Shown in pieces: positions 55,149 to 64,000 of a stretch of 64,000 nt of DNA. Source of the stretch: Chitinivorax sp. PXF-14 (lineage in GTDB: Bacteria; Pseudomonadota; Gammaproteobacteria; Burkholderiales; SCOH01); NCBI RefSeq assembly GCF_040812015.1, contig NZ_JBFNXJ010000004.1, forward strand, positions 184,443 through 248,442, read 5' to 3'. Within the stretch, counting starts at the first letter, position 1. Every line of letters starts with the position of its first letter. Below the pieces are notes generated by a model. It worked only from the letters and a program-made list of their open reading frames with translations, did not search any database and had not been told where the DNA came from. The translations under genes were made by a program, and so were the position numbers.

Positions 55149-56507
55149 ATGCAACTGTTGCAAACCCTGCTCGCCTTCGGGGTGGTGCTGGGGATTCTGA
55201 TTACCTTCCACGAGTTCGGCCACTATTGGGTTGCCCGACGCTGCGGCATCAAGGTGCTGCGTTTCTCGATCGGCTTCGGCAAGCCGCTCTGGTCGACCCG
55301 CCGTGGCGCCGACCAGACGGAGTGGGTGATTGCCGCGCTGCCGCTGGGTGGCTACGTCAAGATGCTGGACGAACGCGAGGCGCCGGTCGAGGCGCACGAA
55401 TTGCACCGTGCCTTCAATCGCCAGTCGGTGCTGAAGCGTATGCTGGTGGTGGTGGCCGGCCCGGTCGCCAATCTGTTGCTGGCCGTGGTGCTGTTCTGGG
55501 CCCTGTTCATGGTCGGCGTGCCCGAAGTCAAGCCGGTGCTGGGTGATGTGCCGTTCAACAGCCCCGCCGCCAGCGCCGGGTTTCACGCCGGCGATACCAT
55601 TCGGGCGGTAAACGGCGAGCCGACCTCGACCTGGCAGGAGGTGCGCCTGGCTGTCATGGAGCAGGCGGTGGAAGGCCGCCAGGTGGTGTTCGAGGTGCGC
55701 AATGCCGCGCACGAGCGGGTGCGGCGTACCCTGGACTTTGCCGGGCTTGGCAAGGCGGATCTCGATAGCGATGTTCTGCAAGGGATCGGCCTGTCGGTGT
55801 TGCGCCACCAGCCGGTGCTGGCGTTGATCGATGCGAAGGGTGAGGCGGCCAGGGCTGGGCTGCGCAAGGGCGACAGGCTGATCAGCATCGGCAGCCAACC
55901 CATCCATCAGTGGGAAGACGCCGTGAAGGTGATCCGGCAGAGCCCGGCTACACCACTGGCGGTCACGGTGCAACGTGGTCAGCAGCAGCTGACGCTGTCC
56001 TTGATTCCCGAGGCGGTGAGCGAAAAAGGTGTCGTCATCGGCAAGATCGGTGTCGCACCCGAGATTGATCGCGCTGCCTACCAGGCTCTGTTCGAAGATG
56101 TCCGCTACGGGCCTGTCGATGCCTTTATCCAGGCCATGCGCAAGACTGGCAACAATGTCGCGATGAGCCTGAGAATGTTCTGGAAAATGCTGACCGGGGA
56201 TGTGTCGGTCAAGAATCTGAGCGGCCCTGTCACCATCGCCGACTATGCAGGGCAGGCCGCCCGCATGGGGCTGAATACCTTCGTTGAATTTCTTGCCTGG
56301 GTCAGTATCAGCCTGGGTGTGCTGAATTTGCTGCCCGTTCCCTTATTGGACGGCGGGCATTTGATGTATTATACCGCCGAACTCGTGAGGGGACGGCCCA
56401 TGCCGGACCGCGTCGTTGAAGCGGGCCAACACATCGGCATGGCGCTGTTGCTCTGTCTCATGCTTCTAGCTTTTTACAACGATATCAACCGCTTGTTGGC
56501 GGGCTAG
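55149..56507 (+). CDS. rseP: Site-2 protease RseP
   Basis: RseP cuts the anti-sigma factor RseA and signal-peptide remnants in the inner membrane. The 452-residue zinc metalloprotease has His21-Glu22-x2-His25 (FHEFGHYWVARRCGIKVLRF), the membrane-edge loop GGYVKMLDEREAP, two PDZ domains (VPFNSPAASAGFHAGDTIRA and RAGLRKGDRLISIGSQPI) and the second metal motif NLLPVPLLDGGH. It stops 7 bp before bamA. Confidence 0.97.
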   Translation: MQLLQTLLAFGVVLGILITFHEFGHYWVARRCGIKVLRFSIGFGKPLWSTRRGADQTEWVIAALPLGGYVKMLDEREAPVEAHELHRAFNRQSVLKRMLVVVAGPVANLLLAVVLFWALFMVGVPEVKPVLGDVPFNSPAASAGFHAGDTIRAVNGEPTSTWQEVRLAVMEQAVEGRQVVFEVRNAAHERVRRTLDFAGLGKADLDSDVLQGIGLSVLRHQPVLALIDAKGEAARAGLRKGDRLISIGSQPIHQWEDAVKVIRQSPATPLAVTVQRGQQQLTLSLIPEAVSEKGVVIGKIGVAPEIDRAAYQALFEDVRYGPVDAFIQAMRKTGNNVAMSLRMFWKMLTGDVSVKNLSGPVTIADYAGQAARMGLNTFVEFLAWVSISLGVLNLLPVPLLDGGHLMYYTAELVRGRPMPDRVVEAGQHIGMALLLCLMLLAFYNDINRLLAG

Positions 56508-56514
56508 CCGTTTT

Positions 56515-58791
56515 ATGAAAATCAAAAACCTCGCGCTGGCTGTCGCCGCGCTGTATGCGGGCAGCGCGTACGCACTCGAACCATTCGTCATCAAGGAAAT
56601 CCGGGTAGAAGGCGTGCAACGCACCGAGCCCGGCACGGTCTTCAATTACCTCCCCGTGAAAGTCGGCGATCGTCTCGACGACGACAAGGCTGCCGCATCC
56701 GTCAAGGCGCTCTACGCTACCGGCTTCTTCAAGGATGTCCGGCTCGAAGCCGAGGATGGCGTGCTGATCGTCGCCGTCGACGAACGCCCGACGATCTTCC
56801 AGATCAATATCAATGGCTCCAAGGATTTCGACAAGGATCAGCTGAAAAAGGCGTTGAAGGACAATGGCCTTGCCGAGTCGCTGATCTTCGACCGCGCGCT
56901 GCTCGATCAGGCCACGCAGGAGCTGAAGCGTCAGTACTACGCCAAGGGCAAGTACTCTGTCGATATCAAGGCGACGGTCACGCCGCTCGAGCGCAATCGC
57001 GTTGCGATCAACTTCGATATTTCCGAAGGTGCGGTCGCGACCATCAGCCAGATCAACATCGTCGGCAATCAGGCGTTCAAGGAAGGCGAGCTGCTCGATC
57101 TGTTCTCGCAGACCACGGGCGGCTGGTTCTCGTGGATCACCAAGGACGATCAGTATTCCAAGCAGAAGCTGTCGGCCGACCTCGAAGCCCTGCGCTCCTT
57201 CTACCTGAACCGCGGTTATCTCGAGTTCAATGTCGATTCGACCGTGGTGTCGATCAGCCCCGACAAGAAGAAGATCTACATCACCGTCAACCTGAGCGAG
57301 GGCAAGCGCTACACCGTCACCGACATCAAGGTCGGCGGCGAGCTGCTGGTGCCCGAAGACGAAGTCCGCAAGCTGATTCGCATCAAGGAAGGCGATGTCT
57401 TCTCGCGTGAGCTCGTCAACGAGAGCACGCAGAGCATCAGCGACCGGCTCGGCAACGACGGCTACGCCTTTGCCAACGTCAATGCGGTGCCGGAGCTCGA
57501 TCGCGACAAGCAGACGGTGGCGTTCACCTTCTTCATCGATCCGGGCCGCCGCGTCTACGTGCGCAATATCAACATCACCGGCAATACCAAGACTCGCGAC
57601 GAGGTGGTACGCCGCGAGATGCGCCAGATCGAGGGCGGCTGGTACAACGCCTCGAAGATCCGCCGCTCGAAGGAGCGTGTTGACCTGCTCGGCTATTTCG
57701 AGGATGTCAACGTCGAGACGCCGCAAGTGCCGGATAGCCCCGACCAGGTCGACGTCAACGTGTCCGTGAAGGAGAAGCCGACCGGCAACGTCATGGCCGG
57801 TATCGGTTATGCGCGCGGCACCGGCATCAGCTTCCAGGCGTCGATTTCGCAGTCGAATATCTTCGGCAGCGGTAAGTATCTGGCGCTGGGCCTCAATACC
57901 AGCAAGTCGAGCAAGCTGTACTCGATTTCCTATAGCGATCCGTACTACACCCCGGATGGTGTCAGCCGTGGTTTCGACCTTTACTATCGCAAGGTCGACC
58001 CGACCCAGCTGTCGCTCGGTCAGTACAACACGGCAGGCGTCGGCAGCTCGATGCGGGTGGGCTTGCCGATCAGCGAGTTCGATACCGTCAACTTCAGCCT
58101 CGGTATCGACCGCAGCGAGATCACGCTGCTGACCGGCGCGCCGCAGAATTACATCGATTTCGTCTCCGCGTTCGGCAGCCGCTATACCACGCTGCCCGCC
58201 ACGGCAAGCTGGGTGCGCGACGGCCGCGATAGTGCCCTGTATCCGACGCGTGGCGCCTTGCGCCGCGTGGAATCGCTGGTGGCGCTGCCCGGCGGTGACC
58301 TGCGCTATTACACCTTGTCGGCGCAAAACCAGTGGTTCTACCCGCTGAGCAAGACGTTTACCTTCATGCTCAATGCCGAGGCAGGTTATGCCAACGGCTA
58401 CGGTGGCCGTCCGCTGCCGTTCTTCAAGAACCTGTACGCCGGCGGTATCGGCTCGGTGCGTGGCTACGGCACCGGCACGCTGGGCCTGAAGGACAGCAAT
58501 GGTGACGCGCTCGGCGGTAACCGCAAGGTCGTTGCCAACGCTGAGCTGCTGTTCCCGATTCCTGGCCTCAAGGGCGACAAATCCGCGCGCCTGAGCGTGT
58601 TTGGCGATGCCGGCTCGGTATGGGGTTCGGGCGACAAGATGTCGTTTGGCGACCTGCGTTATTCGGCTGGCTTCGGCCTGACCTGGGTATCGCCGGTTGG
58701 CCCGTTGAAGTTCAGTGTGGCGAAGCCGTTCAATCCCAAGGATAATGATAAGGTTGAGCGCTTCCAGTTCCAGCTTGGAACCCTATTCTGA
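56515..58791 (+). CDS. bamA: Outer membrane assembly factor BamA
   Basis: BamA inserts beta-barrel proteins, including BtuB and EpsL here, into the outer membrane. The 758-residue protein has a signal peptide (cut near AYALE), five POTRA domains (starting PFVIKEIRVEGVQRTEPGTV and ending about residue 420), then a 16-strand barrel with the conserved SVRGYGTGTLG loop (the VRGY motif) and a terminal FQFQLGTLF. Its stop codon overlaps an ATG of the next gene by one base. Confidence 0.97.
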   Translation: MKIKNLALAVAALYAGSAYALEPFVIKEIRVEGVQRTEPGTVFNYLPVKVGDRLDDDKAAASVKALYATGFFKDVRLEAEDGVLIVAVDERPTIFQININGSKDFDKDQLKKALKDNGLAESLIFDRALLDQATQELKRQYYAKGKYSVDIKATVTPLERNRVAINFDISEGAVATISQINIVGNQAFKEGELLDLFSQTTGGWFSWITKDDQYSKQKLSADLEALRSFYLNRGYLEFNVDSTVVSISPDKKKIYITVNLSEGKRYTVTDIKVGGELLVPEDEVRKLIRIKEGDVFSRELVNESTQSISDRLGNDGYAFANVNAVPELDRDKQTVAFTFFIDPGRRVYVRNINITGNTKTRDEVVRREMRQIEGGWYNASKIRRSKERVDLLGYFEDVNVETPQVPDSPDQVDVNVSVKEKPTGNVMAGIGYARGTGISFQASISQSNIFGSGKYLALGLNTSKSSKLYSISYSDPYYTPDGVSRGFDLYYRKVDPTQLSLGQYNTAGVGSSMRVGLPISEFDTVNFSLGIDRSEITLLTGAPQNYIDFVSAFGSRYTTLPATASWVRDGRDSALYPTRGALRRVESLVALPGGDLRYYTLSAQNQWFYPLSKTFTFMLNAEAGYANGYGGRPLPFFKNLYAGGIGSVRGYGTGTLGLKDSNGDALGGNRKVVANAELLFPIPGLKGDKSARLSVFGDAGSVWGSGDKMSFGDLRYSAGFGLTWVSPVGPLKFSVAKPFNPKDNDKVERFQFQLGTLF

Positions 58792-58814
58792 TGACTCGTT
58801 TTGGGAGAATAAAA

Positions 58815-59309
58815 TTGAAGAAAAGCGCCTTGCTCGTGGGCCTCTTTGCCAGCATGGCCATTGGTCACGCAGTTGCCGATACCAAGATCGGTTTCGTCAA
58901 CACGGAGCGCGTCTTCCGCGAAGCTGCGCCGGCGCAGCGTGCACAGAAGCAACTGGAAAAGGAGTTTGCTCCGCGCGTGCAGGATTTGCAGAATATGGCC
59001 AAACAGGTCCGTGATCTGCAGGCCTCGCTCGATAAGGACGGCCTGACCATGAAGGAATCGGATCGCCGCAACAAGGAGCGCGATCTGGAAAACCTCAATC
59101 GCGATTTTCAGCGCAAGCAGCGCGAGTTCCGCGAAGACCAGAACATGCGCACCAGCCAGGAAATGGCCGCGATCCAGGAGCGCGCCAATCGCGTGATCCA
59201 GCAGATCGCGGAAACCGACAAGTTTGACCTGATCCTGCAAGAGGCGGTCTACGTCAGCCCACGCATCGACATCACCGACAAAGTGTTGAAATCGTTGACC
59301 GACAAGTAA
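58815..59309 (+). CDS. skp: Periplasmic chaperone Skp/OmpH
   Basis: Skp holds unfolded outer-membrane proteins on their way to BamA. From TTG 58815 the protein has 164 residues: a signal peptide (MKKSALLVGLFASMAIGHAV, cut near VADTK), then KIGFVNTERVFREAAPAQRA and a long coiled coil (residues about 60-125). The TTG has a good GGGAGA ribosome binding site 7 nt upstream. The ATG at 58791 would add eight residues and overlaps the bamA stop. Confidence 0.9.
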   Translation: MKKSALLVGLFASMAIGHAVADTKIGFVNTERVFREAAPAQRAQKQLEKEFAPRVQDLQNMAKQVRDLQASLDKDGLTMKESDRRNKERDLENLNRDFQRKQREFREDQNMRTSQEMAAIQERANRVIQQIAETDKFDLILQEAVYVSPRIDITDKVLKSLTDK

Positions 59310-59356
59310 GAGATGACCCGCGGTTGTGTAGAGGCCGCGTGACATAATCCATCCCG

Positions 59357-59376
59357 ACGCCGGCATTTGCCGGCGT
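59357..59376 (+). other. Perfect stem-loop between skp and lpxD
   Basis: ACGCCGGCA-TT-TGCCGGCGT, 9 bp per arm, lies 23 bp upstream of lpxD. The following GGCTTTCTG has only a short T-run, so it is a weak terminator or a stabilising/regulatory hairpin. Confidence 0.5.
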
Positions 59377-59398
59377 GGCTTTCTGTGGAAGTAGCCAG

Positions 59399-60430
59399 AT
59401 GCAGCCAACAACCGTTCGCCTGAGTGAGCTGGTCGCCCAATTCGGTGGAGAACTGCTGGGCAGCGATGTCGCCGTGTCGCGCGTCGCCCCGCTTGATCAT
59501 GCCCATGCCGATGCGATTGCCTTCCTGGCCAATCCCAAGTATCGCGCCCAGCTCCAGGCGACCGCTGCCGGTGCCGTCATCGTGCCCGAATCCGCTCGGG
59601 ACGACACGGCCTTGCCGCGTATCGTGGCCAAGGATCCCTACCTTTATTTCGCCCGTGTCTCGACCCTGCTGAATCCGGCCAGGACCCAGCCACCCGGCGT
59701 GCATCCGTCGGCCACTGTTGCGGCCTCGGCCCGGCTCGGTGCCGACGTGTCGATCGGGCCGAATGCAGTGGTGGGCGAGAGGGCGGAGATCGGTGACTGG
59801 GTGCAGGTCTATCCGGGCGCCGTGATCGGTGACGGCGTCAGGCTGGGTGCCGGGACACGCATCTATCCCAATGCCACGATCTACCATGGCTGCGAGATCG
59901 GCGAACGCTGCACGATCCACAGTGGCGCGGTGATCGGCGCAGATGGGTTCGGCCTGGCCTGGGCCGGCCAGGACTGGTTCAAGATCCCGCAGATCGGCCG
60001 TGTCGTGATCGGCAACGATGTCGAGGTTGGGGCAAACACCACTATCGATCGTGGCGCCATGGCCGATACCATCATCGAGGACGGTGCCAAGCTCGACAAC
60101 CAGATCCAGATCGCGCACAACTGCGTGATCGGCAAGCACACGGCGATCGCCGGTTGTGTCGGCATTGCCGGCTCGACCAAGATCGGTGCCTACTGCACGG
60201 TGGGGGGCGCGGCGATGTTCGTCGGCCACATCGAGGTGTGCGACAAGGTGCACATCGCCGGCGGCGCGCTGGTCAGCAAGTCCATCACCAAGCCCGGTGC
60301 CTATGCCGGCAACTATCCTCTGGCGGAACGTGACGACTGGCTCAAGAACGCCGCCCATATCCGCCATCTGGATGCGCTGGCGAAGCGTGTCAAACAGCTT
60401 GAGCGCCTGCTGAACGACAAAAAGGAATAG
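59399..60430 (+). CDS. lpxD: UDP-3-O-acylglucosamine N-acyltransferase (LpxD)
   Basis: LpxD adds the N-linked acyl chain of lipid A. The 343-residue protein has an N-terminal uridine-binding domain ([15 protein letters not shown]) and a long left-handed beta-helix of hexapeptide repeats, with GADGFGLA near residue 180 and the catalytic His in [20 protein letters not shown]-terminal helix ([17 protein letters not shown]) follows. The ATG at 59399 is preferred over an in-frame ATG at 59375 that adds an unlikely octapeptide. Confidence 0.96.
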   Translation: MQPTTVRLSELVAQFGGELLGSDVAVSRVAPLDHAHADAIAFLANPKYRAQLQATAAGAVIVPESARDDTALPRIVAKDPYLYFARVSTLLNPARTQPPGVHPSATVAASARLGADVSIGPNAVVGERAEIGDWVQVYPGAVIGDGVRLGAGTRIYPNATIYHGCEIGERCTIHSGAVIGADGFGLAWAGQDWFKIPQIGRVVIGNDVEVGANTTIDRGAMADTIIEDGAKLDNQIQIAHNCVIGKHTAIAGCVGIAGSTKIGAYCTVGGAAMFVGHIEVCDKVHIAGGALVSKSITKPGAYAGNYPLAERDDWLKNAAHIRHLDALAKRVKQLERLLNDKKE

Positions 60431-60432
60431 CA

Positions 60433-60879
60433 ATGAGCAGCATGGACATCAATGAAATCATGAAGGCCCTGCCTCACCGTTACCCGTTCCTGTTGGTGGA
60501 TCGGGTACTCGAGTGCGAGGCGGGCAAGCGCGTGGTGGCGATCAAGAATGTCACCATCAACGAGCCGTTCTTCACCGGCCACTTTCCCGAATTGCCCGTC
60601 ATGCCCGGCGTGCTGATCATCGAGGCGCTCGCCCAGGCTGCCGGCCTCCTGGCCTACCAGACGGTCGGGCAGGAGCGCCAACGCAATACGATCTACTACT
60701 TTGCCGGCATCGATGCGGCGCGCTTCAAGCGGCCGGTATCGGCAGGTGACCAGCTGACGCTGGAGGTCGAGTTGCTGCGCCAGGCGCGCGGTATCTGGAA
60801 ATTCGCGGCCAAGGCCAAGGTCGGCGAGGAGCTGGCCGCCGAGGCCGAGATCATGGTGGCCGGACGGGAAACCTGCTGA
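60433..60879 (+). CDS. fabZ: 3-hydroxyacyl-ACP dehydratase (FabZ)
   Basis: FabZ dehydrates 3-hydroxyacyl-ACP in fatty acid elongation. It has 148 residues with a hot-dog fold. [20 protein letters not shown] holds the family start, [20 protein letters not shown] has the catalytic His, and [14 protein letters not shown] the catalytic Glu. It lies 2 bp after lpxD and overlaps lpxA by one base (TGATG). FabZ and LpxA/LpxD compete for the same 3-hydroxyacyl-ACP, which fits their joint operon. Confidence 0.97.
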   Translation: MSSMDINEIMKALPHRYPFLLVDRVLECEAGKRVVAIKNVTINEPFFTGHFPELPVMPGVLIIEALAQAAGLLAYQTVGQERQRNTIYYFAGIDAARFKRPVSAGDQLTLEVELLRQARGIWKFAAKAKVGEELAAEAEIMVAGRETC

Positions 60880-61658
60880 TGACGACGCTGATCCACCCCA
60901 CCGCCCTCGTGGCACCTGGTGCGAAGCTCGCCGACGATGTGAAGGTCGGTGCCTATAGCGTCATCGGCGAACACGTCGAGATCGGCGCGGGCACCGAGAT
61001 CGGCCCCCATGTCGTGATCGAGGGGCATACCCGCATCGGTCGCGACAACCGCATCTTCCAGTTCGCCTCGCTCGGCGCGGCGCCGCAGGACAAGAAATAT
61101 GCAGGCGAGCCGACCCGGCTCGAGATCGGCGATCGCAACACCATTCGCGAGTTCTGCACCTTCAACCTCGGCACGATCCAGGATGCCGGCGTGACCCGCG
61201 TGGGCTCCGACAACTGGATCATGGCCTATGTGCACGTCGCGCATGACTGCCAGCTCGGCGACCAGATCATCCTCGCCAACAACACGACCCTGGCCGGCCA
61301 TGTGCATCTTGGTGACTGGGTGTTTCTTGGTGGCTTCACTTCCGTACACCAGTTCTGCAAGATCGGCGCGCATGCGATGACGGCCTTCACGGCGGCTGTC
61401 ACGCAAGACATCCCGCCTTATGTGACGGCGGCGGGCAACCGTGCCGCGCCCAACGGCATCAACTCCGAAGGGCTGAAGCGACGCGGGTTCTCGTCCGACA
61501 CCATCATGGCGATCAAGCGTGCCTACAAGGCGCTGTATCGCCAGGGCCTGTCGCTCGACGAGGCCAAGGCTCAGCTTGCGCAAATGGCGCAGACCGAGCC
61601 TGCAGTCCAGTTGCTGGTTGATTTTATCGCCCAGTCCGAGCGGGGCATCATTCGCTAG
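60879..61658 (+). CDS. lpxA: UDP-N-acetylglucosamine acyltransferase (LpxA)
   Basis: LpxA performs the first, O-acylation, step of lipid A synthesis. The 259-residue left-handed beta-helix protein has [40 protein letters not shown], the catalytic His in [20 protein letters not shown], and a helical C-terminus ([20 protein letters not shown]). It ends directly before lpxB (no gap). Confidence 0.97.
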   Translation: MTTLIHPTALVAPGAKLADDVKVGAYSVIGEHVEIGAGTEIGPHVVIEGHTRIGRDNRIFQFASLGAAPQDKKYAGEPTRLEIGDRNTIREFCTFNLGTIQDAGVTRVGSDNWIMAYVHVAHDCQLGDQIILANNTTLAGHVHLGDWVFLGGFTSVHQFCKIGAHAMTAFTAAVTQDIPPYVTAAGNRAAPNGINSEGLKRRGFSSDTIMAIKRAYKALYRQGLSLDEAKAQLAQMAQTEPAVQLLVDFIAQSERGIIR

Positions 61659-62837
61659 ATGACGCGCGATACCCTGTTTTCACCCCATGCCGCCATCAAG
61701 ATTGCGCTGGTTGCCGGCGAGGCGTCCGGCGATCTGCTTGGTTCGCATCTGATCCGTGCGCTCAAGGCGCGCTTTCCGAATGCCGAGTTTGCCGGCATCG
61801 GTGGCCCCAAGATGCAGTCGGAAGGCATGAACAGCATCTATCCAATGGAGACGCTGGCGGTCAACGGGTATGTCGAGGTGTTGCGTAACCTGCGGCCCAT
61901 CCTGCGCATGCGTCGGGAACTGAAGGCTAGGCTGCTGGCGGAGCGGCCCCATGTGTTCATCGGTGTCGACGCGCCCGATTTCAACCTGGGGCTGGAGCGC
62001 GACCTCAAGTCGGCCGGCATCACCACCATCCACTACGTCAGCCCGTCGATCTGGGCCTGGCGTGGCGAGCGCATCAAGAAGATCAAGCACTGCGTATCGC
62101 ACATGCTGGCGCTGTTCCCGATGGAACCCGCTCTGTACGAAGCAGAAGGCATCCCGGTGACCTATGTCGGCCATCCGCTGGCCGACAGCTTTCCGCTGGT
62201 GCCCGATCGTGAAGCCATGCGCGAGCAGCTCGAGATCGCGCAGGACGCTACCGTTTTTGCCTTGCTGCCGGGCAGCCGGCAGAGCGAGGTGGCGGCGCTC
62301 GCGGAGACCTATATCGAAACAGCCAAGCTGCTTGCCGAACAGATGCCGCAGGCGCAGTTCCTGGTCCCGCTGGTGAGCCGGCAGACGCGGGATATGTTCG
62401 AAACGATGCTGTACAAGCGCAATGCGCAGGAGCTGCCATTACGCATCATGTTTGGCCATGCGCGCGACGCCATGGTGGCCGCCGATGCCGTGCTGGTCGC
62501 GTCGGGGACGGCGACGTTGGAAACCGCGTTGATGAAGCGGCCCATGGTGATCGCCTACAAGGTGTCGCCGTTGACCTACAAGTTGATGTGGAACCGCAAA
62601 TACCTTCCGTACATCGGCCTGCCCAATGTGCTGGCGGGTGAATTTGTCGTGCCCGAAATCCTGCAGGGTGATGCCACGCCGGAAAATCTGGCGCGTACGC
62701 TGATCAATATCGTCGACAACCGGCGCCTATCGGATCGCCTGGTCTCGCGCTTTACCGATATTCATCTGCAGCTCAGGCAGAATTCCGCGCAGCGCGCGGC
62801 CGATGCCATTTCCCGCTATCTGGGCGGCGGGCGGTAA
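61659..62837 (+). CDS. lpxB: Lipid-A-disaccharide synthase (LpxB)
   Basis: LpxB joins lipid X with UDP-2,3-diacylglucosamine to form the lipid A disaccharide. The 392-residue GT19 enzyme has [89 protein letters not shown] and [20 protein letters not shown]. It is 2 bp from rnhB. Confidence 0.97.
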   Translation: MTRDTLFSPHAAIKIALVAGEASGDLLGSHLIRALKARFPNAEFAGIGGPKMQSEGMNSIYPMETLAVNGYVEVLRNLRPILRMRRELKARLLAERPHVFIGVDAPDFNLGLERDLKSAGITTIHYVSPSIWAWRGERIKKIKHCVSHMLALFPMEPALYEAEGIPVTYVGHPLADSFPLVPDREAMREQLEIAQDATVFALLPGSRQSEVAALAETYIETAKLLAEQMPQAQFLVPLVSRQTRDMFETMLYKRNAQELPLRIMFGHARDAMVAADAVLVASGTATLETALMKRPMVIAYKVSPLTYKLMWNRKYLPYIGLPNVLAGEFVVPEILQGDATPENLARTLINIVDNRRLSDRLVSRFTDIHLQLRQNSAQRAADAISRYLGGGR

Positions 62838-62839
62838 GC

Positions 62840-63424
62840 ATGTTGATCTGCGGTGTCGACGAGGCCGGGCGAGGGCCGCTGGCTGGCGCGGTGTATGCCG
62901 CAGCGGTGATTCTTGGCCCTGATCATGGCATCGTCGGCCTGGCTGATTCCAAGAAGTTATCCGAGGCGCAACGCGAGCGCCTGTGTGTCGAGATCAAGGC
63001 TCGGGCCCAGGCCTGGGCGATTGCGCTGGCCGAGCCGCATGAGATCGACCGGCTCAATATCCTGCAAGCCACCTTCCTCGCCATGAGCCGTGCCGTGGCC
63101 AAGCTCGGTGTGGCGCCTGGCGAGGTGCTGGTGGATGGCAACCGGCTGCCGAAATGGCACTATCCCTCGCGTGCCATCGTCAAGGGCGATGCCTTGGTGG
63201 CGGAAATCTCCGCCGCATCGATTCTTGCCAAGACCGCGCGTGACGCCGAGATGATCGAGATGCACGGCCGTTATCCGCAATATGGTTTCGACCGGCACAA
63301 GGGTTACCCCACGGCCGATCATCTGGCTGCCTTGCAGGCCCACGGGGTTAGCCCCATCCATCGCCGTAGCTTTGGTCCTGTCAAGGCGCTGCTGGCCCAG
63401 GCGCAAGCTAGCCTGTTTGGCTGA
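62840..63424 (+). CDS. rnhB: Ribonuclease HII
   Basis: RNase HII removes single ribonucleotides from DNA. The 194-residue protein starts [20 protein letters not shown] with the first two catalytic acids (Asp7, Glu8). It keeps [44 protein letters not shown] and DRHKGYPT. It is the last gene of the superoperon, the usual place in this order; the motA gene downstream has its own promoter. Confidence 0.97.
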   Translation: MLICGVDEAGRGPLAGAVYAAAVILGPDHGIVGLADSKKLSEAQRERLCVEIKARAQAWAIALAEPHEIDRLNILQATFLAMSRAVAKLGVAPGEVLVDGNRLPKWHYPSRAIVKGDALVAEISAASILAKTARDAEMIEMHGRYPQYGFDRHKGYPTADHLAALQAHGVSPIHRRSFGPVKALLAQAQASLFG

Positions 63425-63488
63425 ATCAGGATAATCTAATCCGCAAGTGGCGCCAGTGCTGGACTTGGCAGGGTGCATGGTTTAATTA

Positions 63489-63515
63489 TAAAAGCTGAAG
63501 CGGAGCCGCCGACCG
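63489..63515 (+). promoter_or_regulatory. FliA (sigma-28) promoter of motA
   Basis: TAAAAGCT (63489-63496), an 11-nt spacer and GCCGACCG (63508-63515) match the flagellar sigma-28 consensus (TAAAGTTT, 11, GCCGATAA) in the invariant TAAA and GCCGA parts. The start would fall near 63523, about 30 nt before the motA ATG. Confidence 0.65.
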
Positions 63516-63553
63516 GGCAACGGTAAGGCAATGGCCCTAGGGAGCGATTCAGC

Positions 63554-64000
63554 ATGTTCGTGATTATTGGTTATGTCATCGCCTGCGCGATGATCTTCGG
63601 TGGCTATGCCATGGCTGGCGGCCACCTGGCCGGATTGTGGCAGCCGCTCGAAGTCGTGATGATCTTCGGTGGCGCGCTCGGCGCGTTTGTCGTCGCCTAT
63701 GGCGGCAAGCCGCTGAAGCTGACGTTGAAGGCCCTGCCCAAGATATTCAAGGGCTCTCCGTATAACAAGGCGTTCTATATGGACCTGTTCGCCTTGCATT
63801 TCGAGATTCTCTCCAAGGTCCGCAAGGAAGGGTTGATGTCGGTCGAGGCCGACGTCGAGAACCCGGAAGCCAGCCCCTTGTTTTCCAAGTATCCGAGCGT
63901 GCTGCACGACCACCACGTGGTCGAGTTCGTCGCCGATTACCTGCGCCTGATGGTCGGCGGCAACCTCAACGCCTTCGAGATCGAGAACCTGATGGATATC
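63554..64000 (+). CDS. motA: Flagellar motor stator protein MotA (partial, 3' end outside)
   Basis: The first 149 codons are present. MFVIIGYVIACAMIFGGYAM is the first membrane helix, VVMIFGGALGAFVVAYGG the second, and LHFEILSKVRKEGLMSVEAD the start of the cytoplasmic loop. This layout, and ENPEASPLFSKYPSV, match MotA/LafT-type stator proteins that form the proton channel with MotB. A sigma-28 promoter precedes it. The rest of motA, and probably motB, lies beyond the window. Confidence 0.93.
   Translation, partial: MFVIIGYVIACAMIFGGYAMAGGHLAGLWQPLEVVMIFGGALGAFVVAYGGKPLKLTLKALPKIFKGSPYNKAFYMDLFALHFEILSKVRKEGLMSVEADVENPEASPLFSKYPSVLHDHHVVEFVADYLRLMVGGNLNAFEIENLMDI

Noticed and set aside
56485..58326. 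A 613-codon open frame antisense to bamA
   Set aside because: It is a shadow of bamA; the sense strand carries complete POTRA and barrel motifs.

Overview
The window is GC-rich (roughly 60-65% by eye) chromosomal DNA from a Gram-negative bacterium, most likely a betaproteobacterium. The order rpsB-tsf-pyrH-frr-uppS-cdsA-dxr-rseP-bamA-skp-lpxD-fabZ-lpxA-lpxB-rnhB with glnD and map just upstream, the cobalamin gene set, ccoG and an exosortase-B type exopolysaccharide locus all fit Betaproteobacteria. A Neisseriales/Chitinibacter-like member is possible, but species cannot be fixed by eye.

Layout. (1) 1-9100: assorted chromosomal genes: the first codons of an exported protein, a protein that looks like a lone methyltransferase dimerisation domain, a phosphoribosyltransferase, the hybrid malic enzyme MaeB, a FAH-family hydratase, CcoG, a MocR/GntR-aminotransferase regulator, a lipoprotein and tRNA-Ala(CGC). 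(2) 9136-20961 (minus strand): a compact 12-gene cobalamin operon, btuB-cobU-cobT-cbiB-cobD-cobO-btuF-btuC-btuD-cobC-cobQ-cobS, behind one promoter and one cobalamin riboswitch. It combines outer- and inner-membrane corrinoid uptake, adenosylation, cobyric acid amidation and nucleotide-loop assembly. No corrin-ring genes are in the window. (3) 21088-23022: a secreted subtilisin-like protease with a Gly-rich, Cys-containing C-terminal sorting-like tail.

(4) 23718-45486 (plus strand): an exosortase/exopolysaccharide locus. A small PEP-CTERM protein precedes epsD-epsE-epsF-epsG-xrtB-epsI. Then come a PslG-like glycoside hydrolase, a Wzy-like polymerase, four GT4-type glycosyltransferases, a MurJ-like flippase, a strikingly AT-rich acyltransferase, ugd, galE, a WcaJ-type initiating transferase, a CPBP-family protease of the kind found in exosortase loci, and the outer-membrane protein EpsL. 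The predicted flow is: WcaJ loads the first sugar on undecaprenyl phosphate, glycosyltransferases extend it using UDP-GlcA/UDP-Gal from Ugd/GalE, the flippase and polymerase export and polymerise it, EpsF/EpsG set chain length, EpsE/EpsL export it, and XrtB sorts the PEP-CTERM protein. EpsG lacks the usual P-loop Lys, and some 600 bp of foreign-looking DNA sit inside the locus.

(5) 45503-63424: a near-perfect bidirectional terminator, glnD and map (minus strand), then the conserved translation / isoprenoid / phospholipid / outer-membrane biogenesis superoperon (plus strand). It starts with an rpsB leader whose two long complementary helices interleave as a pseudoknot. (6) 63489-64000: a FliA-type promoter and the first 149 codons of motA, running off the end.
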